In this document: positions 5,759 through 11,459 of the stretch, one piece after another
Layout: every line of letters begins with the position of its first letter
How positions within the stretch are numbered: the stretch's first letter is position 1
DNA from: Candidatus Trichofilum aggregatum
Lineage (GTDB): Bacteria; Chloroflexota; Anaerolineae; Promineifilales; Promineifilaceae
NCBI GenBank assembly: GCA_016716885.1
Contig: JADJUV010000150.1
Coordinates: 1 to 11,459 of the forward strand
Direction of reading: 5' to 3'
Length of the DNA: 11,459 bases
Made by a program: the position numbers and the translations under genes
The notes under the pieces: model-generated
The model's input: only the letters and a program-made list of their open reading frames with translations
What the model was told of the DNA's origin: nothing
The model's database searches: none

Positions 5759-6606
5759 TTGTTCAATGATTCAGCCCAGCAACGCCTGTTGTTGGAAACC
5801 TACCAACTGGTCTTGGACCACCTAAAGCAATTTGCCCCTGGTAAAGTCGCTCGTTATATCCATACCCGGCAAAAACGCCGTCTTCAGAAAAAAAACTACA
5901 CCGATATATTGCCAGCCTTAGCCTACTGTGCTAGCGGGGGCAGACTAGATGAATCGGCAAGGCGCGAAGATGTTTGCCGGTTATGTGCCTGTTGGATGCT
6001 TTACACGCTCTACCTACGGGGTTGTTTTTTCTGGGAGTGGCCCAGACAATCGTCTCTCGGATGTCACTGGACGGGGAACTTATCGTAGTTATTAACGATG
6101 CCTTTGGTCGTGCTATTGCTTTTGCCGCCCAGGCCGAACTTAAATCAGCTACACGGCGCCATCAGCAAGTTACTCTGCCTCAATACTTTGATAACATAAC
6201 TGGCAAAACAGGTGTCGTGTTTGGTTTAGGGGCCTGGATGGGAGGGCGATTACATACCTGCGATGAGCAGGTGCTGAACTGCTTAATGCAGTACGGTATC
6301 AATGCTGGTATTGGGGGCCAAATTATTGATGACTGCGGCAATATCAGGATAGATTTGGAGCGGGGTGTGTTCACGCTGCCTATCATTTATGCAACACAAA
6401 ATGACCAGACTCTTCTACCACATTTGATGGTTTCCCCGGCCCGCAAAGACAGCATCCGTCAATTAGAGCGAGCTATCAAACGCACCGGAGCATTAGATTA
6501 TGCGCGGACAACAGCAGGCGTGTTTTACGGTAGTGCCTTGGAGTCGGTAAGTGGTTTACCTGATACTACTTGCCTACAACAATACCTGCAAAACCCCTTA
6601 GAGTGA
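5759..6606 (+). pseudogene. ComQ-like polyprenyl synthetase, frameshifted and missing motif 1
   Basis: The gene starts at a TTG (5759) nine bases after AAAGGAG. The first frame reads through YTDILPALAYCASGGRLDESARRE, which fits the N-terminal helices of isoprenyl synthases. Near 5970 the reading shifts by -1 into a second frame (CLLDALHALPTGLFFLGVAQ onward). That frame continues with a KTG-containing helix (NITGKTGVVFGLGAWMGG), the second Asp-rich region QIIDDCGN (Asp codons at 6328-6333) and DLERGVFTLPIIYA, the usual DL-x-x-G-x-x-TLP ending of the family. In the family the first Asp-rich motif (DDxxD) should lie between the helix ending ALHAL and the helix beginning TGLFFL. Here these abut, so about 35 residues appear to be missing. 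As written the protein could not bind substrate Mg2+ normally. By context its role would be to prenylate the Trp of the two small peptides. The stop lies three bases before the kinase start. Confidence 0.75.
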
Positions 6607-6609
6607 TTT

Positions 6610-8886
6610 ATGAAAATAGATACAGCCTTACAGCGATATAAGTTTGTTTTGACCGGAATATCTGGCTTACTCATAGGATATATGGCTTTCTATTTTCTCA
6701 TCCTCACGCCCTATGAGGAATTTTGGACGGCCTGGGATCCTGATCATCAAATTATTGTTCTGGATACAGAAGGAACAGCGGCCGAGGGTTTGCTTTATCC
6801 TGATGATGTTATCATAGCCATTGATGGTTCATTGGTACGCCGTGTTGGACCCGTATATCCACCCGGACAAACACATAGTCATGAGTTTACTGTTATTCGA
6901 GATAGCCAAACCCTCACAGTAACAGTGCCTTTTCCCATCCAATTAAACTGGTTCATACTCTCGTCACGCCTGCCAGCCCTGCTAGTGGGTTTTGCGGGGT
7001 GGTTAGTAGGTGTGTTGAGTTTGCATTGGGGCCGCGGCCGCGAATCCCGTAAGGTTGGCGGATTTTTCATTTTTGCGGGCTTGTTAATTGTTGCTTTGCA
7101 AGGCGATCTGGCTGGCGTGCCTGGTGCGGTTTTTCTGGCGCACCCCTTCCTCTTTTTCTTGCCAGCCATCTGGACTGAGTTAGGGTTTATACCGCGTGCG
7201 GAAGGGGAGTTATATGGGCTGGGGCAGAAACTTGTTCGTTTTCTCGTCTTTATGGGGGTTCTTCTAGCTATTGTTGGCTTTGTTGATCTGGGCCTCATGC
7301 TTGTGGCAAATACGAGCATTGATGGGCTGACCGGTTTGAGTCTTGATGCATTGGCGATGGTGCTTACCGCTGGTTTTCTACTCGCCACAGTGGTTATTTT
7401 GCTCTACCGATTGGCTTATCGGATATCACGGTACGAACAGGAGACGATACGACTCCTGTTGTTTTTCATTGCGTTGGGGGTGCTGCCTACTGTCGGCATG
7501 ACTATTCTGCCGGCGGTTCTATTTGGGGTAGAGTTCTTGCCGTTCCCCATTGGCATTTTGCTTTTGGTGTTCATACCTGCTGGCTATTTCTTTATTATCA
7601 ACCGTCGTGGATATCTGTATCTGGATATGCTCTACGTGCGAATTATCACCTTTGTTTTGATGGGGTTGGGGCTATTTGCGGTTAGTGCGGCCATCTTGTA
7701 CGCCACGCAAAATGTATTGAGTACGCCATCGCGGGCGGCCACGCTTATCTTTCCCCTCTTGTTTCTGGCAATGTTGAGTAATCGGCCGGTGACACAGTTG
7801 ATCAATAGCATTATCTATGGCAGGAACCAGTTCACAGAGCATGATGTGAATGAATTAGCGATCATGCTCTCCCGTCGGCCTGAATGGCAAACGATGCGCC
7901 GTCTGTTACAAGAAACTACACTTCAATTACAGGTCGAAAAAGCACTTCTTATCGTTCAAGATGAAGAAACCAACTTTGTTGCCAGTACCGGTATATCCGA
8001 GGGAAACTGGGCCAATGTCCCCATTCCTCAATTTGCCGAACCTGTTCTGAAACAATCTCAAGCCGGGGTCTTTGTGGATTGCCCCTGGGCTGAATTAGCC
8101 TTGCCAATAAATATTGGTACAGAACAAATCGGAATTCTCTGGCTATCTGTGCCCCCCACAGGACAATTTACCAGCATTCAGGTTGATCTTCTGCGCCGAT
8201 TAATGGCGGTGATTGCTATGGGTGTTCAGTCTATGGCTGTGCTGGCTTCCTCACACCGGATTTCGGCAGAGTTGATAGCGATTCAGGAAGAAGAGCGGAC
8301 GCGTCTGGCATCGGACATCCATGATCATCCTCTGCAAGTTATTAGCCATGTTTTGACTAGGCTAGAGACTTATCAGGACAACAATATCCAAGGGGTTACA
8401 ACACAGTTGCGCCAGGTAGCCGGAGAGTTACGCCGTATCTGTATGGGGCTTCATCCCCCGGTTATTGATTATGGCATTCAGATGATGGTGGATGATGCGG
8501 TGCAGAAGCTCAAATCCCGAGATCCTAATTTGCATGTGAATCCAGAAATACATCTACTGGATCCTGACTGCACTTTACCAACAGAAATTGCGGCCGCGTT
8601 CTACCACGTGCTGATTGAGGCAACAAATAACATTGTCAAACATGCTGCGGCAAGCCATGTGGTAATCCGTGTGGCCCATGCCGATCCATTCTTTCATCTT
8701 GAAGTTATTGATGATGGTCTAGGCATCCCAGACAACATATCCATGATTGATCTCGTCGTTCAACAGCATCTTGGTTTGTTTGGCATGTTTTCCAGGGCAC
8801 AGCGTGTGGGTGGAAAGCTCACAGTAAATCAGAATACTCAAAGGCGTGGAACCATCGTTTCTTTTGTTTTTCCTGGTGTGAGCTAA
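6610..8886 (+). CDS. ComP-like membrane histidine kinase
   Basis: A 758-residue sensor kinase. One TM helix (about 12-32) is followed by an extracytoplasmic PDZ-like loop (about 48-105, with the carboxylate-loop-like LLYPDDVIIAIDG). About nine more hydrophobic segments follow up to residue 390, then a GAF-like region (about 420-545). The catalytic core is HisKA_3 with the H-box EEERTRLASDIHD (phospho-acceptor H571 in the DxHDxxxQ pattern), then HATPase_c with the N-box EATNNIVKH (N673/N674), the G1 box DDGLGIP (702-707) and GLFGM (722-726). A PDZ-like loop plus a large polytopic sensor plus HisKA_3 is the architecture of Bacillus ComP. The start ATG lies three bases after the stop of the synthetase remnant, with only a weak ribosome binding site, so it is probably coupled. 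It should phosphorylate the NarL-type regulator at 4403-5074 in response to the peptide signal. Kinase function is clear; the ligand is inferred. Confidence 0.9.
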   Translation: MKIDTALQRYKFVLTGISGLLIGYMAFYFLILTPYEEFWTAWDPDHQIIVLDTEGTAAEGLLYPDDVIIAIDGSLVRRVGPVYPPGQTHSHEFTVIRDSQTLTVTVPFPIQLNWFILSSRLPALLVGFAGWLVGVLSLHWGRGRESRKVGGFFIFAGLLIVALQGDLAGVPGAVFLAHPFLFFLPAIWTELGFIPRAEGELYGLGQKLVRFLVFMGVLLAIVGFVDLGLMLVANTSIDGLTGLSLDALAMVLTAGFLLATVVILLYRLAYRISRYEQETIRLLLFFIALGVLPTVGMTILPAVLFGVEFLPFPIGILLLVFIPAGYFFIINRRGYLYLDMLYVRIITFVLMGLGLFAVSAAILYATQNVLSTPSRAATLIFPLLFLAMLSNRPVTQLINSIIYGRNQFTEHDVNELAIMLSRRPEWQTMRRLLQETTLQLQVEKALLIVQDEETNFVASTGISEGNWANVPIPQFAEPVLKQSQAGVFVDCPWAELALPINIGTEQIGILWLSVPPTGQFTSIQVDLLRRLMAVIAMGVQSMAVLASSHRISAELIAIQEEERTRLASDIHDHPLQVISHVLTRLETYQDNNIQGVTTQLRQVAGELRRICMGLHPPVIDYGIQMMVDDAVQKLKSRDPNLHVNPEIHLLDPDCTLPTEIAAAFYHVLIEATNNIVKHAAASHVVIRVAHADPFFHLEVIDDGLGIPDNISMIDLVVQQHLGLFGMFSRAQRVGGKLTVNQNTQRRGTIVSFVFPGVS

Positions 8887-8897
8887 AGTTTTCAGAA

Positions 8898-9806
8898 ATG
8901 AATTCCCCTTATTTACTCGCCACGAATGTCACTAAATCCTATCCAGGGCAAAAACGGCCCGCAATAGAAAATATTTCGCTTCAGCTACAGCCTGGAGAAA
9001 TACTAGGATTGTTGGGGCCAAACGGGGCTGGTAAAACAACTTTTATCCGTTGCGTTTCTCAACTTCTATTACCCGATGCGGGTGATATACAGATTCGCGG
9101 TCGGTTGGGCGTTCTGCTTGAGGGGGCTCGTAGTAGCTACTGGAAGCTCACACCCCGTCAAAACCTGAGTTATTTTGGGGCTTTGCAGGGCCTGTCCGGA
9201 ATGCAACTCCAACAACGAGTGACCGAATTAACAAACTGGCTGAAATTACCTGATCGTGAGGTACAACAACTTAGTACAGGTATGAAACAGAAGTTGGGTA
9301 TTGCCATCGCCTTGCTTCATCAGCCGGACATCCTGCTCCTAGATGAGCCAACTTTGGGATTAGATGTAGCCATTGCCCGTGAGGTAGAACAAGAAATTCA
9401 GCAATTAGCCAAAGAGCAAGGGAAAGGCATCCTAATTACGACGCACTCTATGGATCTGGTTGAGCGATTGGCGGATACGGTGGCGATCATTAAGTGCAGG
9501 CTTCTGGCTTACAAGCCCACACGTGCCTTGATTAGCCAATTCACCCGTCAGCATGTGGTTGAGGTGATTCTCCCCATACCGATTATCCCCCAAGAAACAA
9601 CATTTATTATGCCGGGCATTCAATCAGAACTATTGTCATCTGGGGAAACGGTCTTGAGATGGCAGGAAGATGTATCAGGAGGGAACAATCAACAGCTGGT
9701 CGCTATTCTGCAACAACTGGATGAACGAGGTTGTCCAGTTGCATCTATAAAGAAAAGACCGTTGACATTAGAAGAGGTGTTCATTCAACTGACACATGAG
9801 ACCTAA
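8898..9806 (+). CDS. ABC transporter ATP-binding protein (ABC-2 exporter type)
   Basis: A 302-residue nucleotide-binding subunit. It has the Walker A motif GPNGAGKT (G40-T47), the signature LSTGMKQ (125-131), the Walker B motif ILLLDE with E150, the D-loop GLD (154-156) and the switch His183. The Q-loop region reads GVLLEGARSSYWKLTP, with Glu where many families have Gln. This is a known variant of the drug- and polysaccharide-exporter-type ABC-2 subunits. A C-terminal extension (about 215-302) is usual for this group. The start is 11 bases after the kinase stop. The last 11 bases overlap the first permease gene. It should energise export through the two permeases that follow. The substrate is unknown: candidates are the prenylated peptide, a lipid, or a toxic compound. 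Confidence 0.92.
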   Translation: MNSPYLLATNVTKSYPGQKRPAIENISLQLQPGEILGLLGPNGAGKTTFIRCVSQLLLPDAGDIQIRGRLGVLLEGARSSYWKLTPRQNLSYFGALQGLSGMQLQQRVTELTNWLKLPDREVQQLSTGMKQKLGIAIALLHQPDILLLDEPTLGLDVAIAREVEQEIQQLAKEQGKGILITTHSMDLVERLADTVAIIKCRLLAYKPTRALISQFTRQHVVEVILPIPIIPQETTFIMPGIQSELLSSGETVLRWQEDVSGGNNQQLVAILQQLDERGCPVASIKKRPLTLEEVFIQLTHET

Positions 9807-10608
9807 ACAATTTCTACATTGGACGTTAGCAGAAATGCGTAAACGTTGGCAAATAGCCTGGTCCTATCGAGTCACGGTTCTCATAGACCAGGTCTTTTTT
9901 ATTGTTGGTTTCCTGCTTTTGTCAGGCTTGTTTGAATCTGTAGCCAAAGATCAAACCGTATTACAGCAAAAGCTGATTGGGTCTTTGTTAGGGTATCTGA
10001 CCTGGCGAGTAGCTGGTGGTTGTATGATCGATTTAACCGGCCAAATGGCTGATGAACGACAATGGGGTGTCTGGTCGCAGATTTGTCTGACACAAATTGG
10101 TTTTAAGACGGTTCTATTTAGCCGCTTTCTGGCGTCCTTTTTTTATTACACCGTCCGTGTTGTCGTAATGGGAGTGATACTCCTTTTTTTGCTGAGATTG
10201 AATTTGTCAATTAATAGTCTGATGTTTGTGGCATTAATAGCCAGTTTTGTGTGGGTCATGGTAGGTGCATTTGGGGTTAGCCTCATTATTGTTGCTTGCG
10301 ACATAAGCTATCCAGGGTCTTATCGAGTGACAACAACAATCGCAACGCTACTCTTGTTCCTTTCCGGGGCCATTTACTCGGTAGCTGACATTCCCGTGTG
10401 GCGTACCTTAAGTTATGTTCTACCATTTGGGCCAGGGATTGAATTGATGCGGAACTTGTTATTGAACCCTGGCATATCTACAGATGGATACAGTCTGGTT
10501 TTCTGGTATACGGTTTTGAACTCGCTGGTTTATGTTGTAACAGGCCTTATGGTTGTGCAGTTCTCCTATAATACAGCCCGTCGTACCGGCCAATTAAGCC
10601 ATATTTGA
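9796..10608 (+). CDS. ABC-2 type permease subunit 1
   Basis: A 270-residue integral membrane protein. It starts with an amphipathic, basic N-terminal helix (FLHWTLAEMRKRWQIAW) and has about six hydrophobic segments. The first is VLIDQVFFIVGFLLLSG at about 29-45, and the last two are around WRTLSYVLPF and LVFWYTVLNSLVYVV. This is the normal plan of an ABC-2 (DrrB-like) permease, which has an N-terminal interface helix before TM1. The gene overlaps the ATPase gene by 11 bases, so the subunits are co-translated. Sixteen bases separate it from a second, divergent permease of the same kind, so the channel is probably a heterodimer. Substrate not deducible. Confidence 0.88.
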   Translation: MRPKQFLHWTLAEMRKRWQIAWSYRVTVLIDQVFFIVGFLLLSGLFESVAKDQTVLQQKLIGSLLGYLTWRVAGGCMIDLTGQMADERQWGVWSQICLTQIGFKTVLFSRFLASFFYYTVRVVVMGVILLFLLRLNLSINSLMFVALIASFVWVMVGAFGVSLIIVACDISYPGSYRVTTTIATLLLFLSGAIYSVADIPVWRTLSYVLPFGPGIELMRNLLLNPGISTDGYSLVFWYTVLNSLVYVVTGLMVVQFSYNTARRTGQLSHI

Positions 10609-10623
10609 GAAACCGAGGACGTT

Positions 10624-11376
10624 ATGTTACTGGCTGAAATTAGGCGTTATGGTTGGTTCTTGTATGCCGAAAGGGCAAAAACTTTCCTGTCTTTAGCCCT
10701 GCATGGGGCTGTTATGCCAGTAATGATGTTAATTTTGCGGGATTTATCGCCCCAAGCATACACATCTCCCACATCTCTCAGTACTATTATTCTCACATTT
10801 TGCCTCTGGTACTGGTGTATGCGTATCACAACCGAAACGATTGAAGGCCTAGCAGACGATGTTAATACCGGCTCATTGGCGACACTGTGGGTGGTCAGTC
10901 CCTCCATGACTTGGCTCATGCTCATACGAGCAGTGGTCGTTGCTTTTTATTTGCTACCTGAGACTGGGATCATGTTTCTCGTTTTATCCTTTGTGTTACA
11001 GGCTCCCGTCGTTGTAATGCCAGTTATGGGTATTATTTTATTGACGGTAGTTGGCACGCTTGGTTTTACCATGTTTGCTTTGGGCCTCTTTATGAGGTTT
11101 AAGGCCATTGAGGGGATTCTTGGACTCCTGCAATATCTGATACTTCTTTTTGCCCATGTGTTCGCACCTTCGGTCACATCTTCACCGCTTATTCGCTTCA
11201 TACCAATAGGGTGGGGAGTTCATCTTATCCAGCAAAAATTATTGGTTGGACAGGTGTCTTGGACCGATGTTTTTGGTCTGATAATACAAAGTGTTGTGTT
11301 ACTCGTGGTCGGCTCCTTCATTTGGCGACAAATGGTGACAAATGTAATGCGAAACGGGGCCTTTGGGCATTACTAG
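10624..11376 (+). CDS. ABC-2 type permease subunit 2
   Basis: A 250-residue integral membrane protein beginning with MLLAEIRRYGWFLYAERAKTF, the same interface-helix pattern as the upstream permease. About six hydrophobic segments follow (for example LALHGAVMPVMMLIL, VVVAFYLLPETGIMFLVLSF and VFGLIIQSVVLLVVGSFIW). A polar segment with TETIEGLADDVNTGSLATLWV lies between TM2 and TM3, the position of the conserved coupling region in ABC-2 permeases. GAGGA lies about six bases before the ATG. It is the last gene of the cluster in this window and completes an ATPase plus two-permease exporter. Confidence 0.88.
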   Translation: MLLAEIRRYGWFLYAERAKTFLSLALHGAVMPVMMLILRDLSPQAYTSPTSLSTIILTFCLWYWCMRITTETIEGLADDVNTGSLATLWVVSPSMTWLMLIRAVVVAFYLLPETGIMFLVLSFVLQAPVVVMPVMGIILLTVVGTLGFTMFALGLFMRFKAIEGILGLLQYLILLFAHVFAPSVTSSPLIRFIPIGWGVHLIQQKLLVGQVSWTDVFGLIIQSVVLLVVGSFIWRQMVTNVMRNGAFGHY

Positions 11377-11390
11377 GATCGCGCTACCCC

Positions 11391-11426
11391 ATGACACGGA
11401 GCCAAAAAATGTTGGCTTATTGTCAT
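11391..11426 (+). terminator. Interrupted hairpin after the last gene, possible terminator
   Basis: ATGACA (11391-11396) pairs with TGTCAT (11421-11426), and inside it AGCCAA (11400-11405) pairs with TTGGCT (11412-11417) around an AAAATG loop; three unpaired bases lie on each side between the two stems. There is no T-run after it; a C-rich tract follows instead. It lies 14 bases after the last permease stop, so it may end or stabilise the operon transcript. It could also be a dispersed repeat, since the same TGTCAT/ATGACA outer arms occur at 153-239. Confidence 0.4.
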
Positions 11427-11459
11427 CCCCCCCATGCTTTAAGGCACTCCCCCTTGTTG

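Noticed and set aside
6879..7388. 169-codon minus-strand ORF opposite the kinase
   Set aside because: It is antisense to a clearly coding region and its Lys/Arg/Pro/Ser-rich translation is typical of a shadow frame.
11391..11426. Possible tRNA-like fold after the last gene
   Set aside because: Only a single interrupted hairpin is present; there is no cloverleaf, T-loop consensus or CCA-end context.

Overview
The window (about 11.5 kb, moderate GC) looks like an accessory region of an environmental bacterium. The ISKra4-type transposase, the style of the large membrane histidine kinase and the dispersed palindromic repeats are compatible with a filamentous Chloroflexota member. That assignment is an inference from gene style; there is no rRNA or other marker gene here.

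Left part (1-4205): eroded, mobile-element-rich DNA. Positions 1-620 hold nested inverted repeats and no gene. A frameshifted gene remnant (621-1198, minus) and a small lipoprotein gene (1248-1529, minus) follow, then a GC-rich palindromic stretch (about 1578-1900). An ISKra4-like insertion sequence (about 1974-3632, transposase on minus and frameshifted) comes next. Its right end abuts the 3' part of a multi-spanning membrane protein gene (to 4080), which is closed by a strong intrinsic terminator (4168-4205).

Right part (about 4240-11376): a co-directional plus-strand cluster that I read as a ComQXPA-like isoprenyl-peptide quorum-sensing locus. In order it encodes a NarL/ComA-type response regulator (4403-5074); a one-TM 55-residue small protein (5256-5423); two very small basic peptides (5420-5575 and 5603-5731), both with a tryptophan next to the C-terminus and sharing a G-x-E-[ED]-[KR]-x-W ending; a polyprenyl-synthetase (ComQ-like) gene that is broken in this sequence (5759-6606); a ComP-like histidine kinase with an N-terminal PDZ-like loop, about ten TM segments and a HisKA_3/HATPase core (6610-8886); and a three-gene ABC-2 transporter (8898-11376). 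Spacing is tight or overlapping from 5256 to 11376, which suggests one transcript.

Proposed logic, by analogy with Bacillus ComQXPA: the prenyltransferase modifies the C-terminal-region Trp of the peptide precursors, the mature peptide is sensed by the kinase, and the kinase phosphorylates the regulator. The ABC transporter may export the peptide or be an output of the circuit. None of the precursors was in the supplied ORF list as an isolated gene. The main caveat is that the synthetase has a reading-frame shift and appears to lack its first Asp-rich motif, so this copy may be decayed or contain assembly errors.
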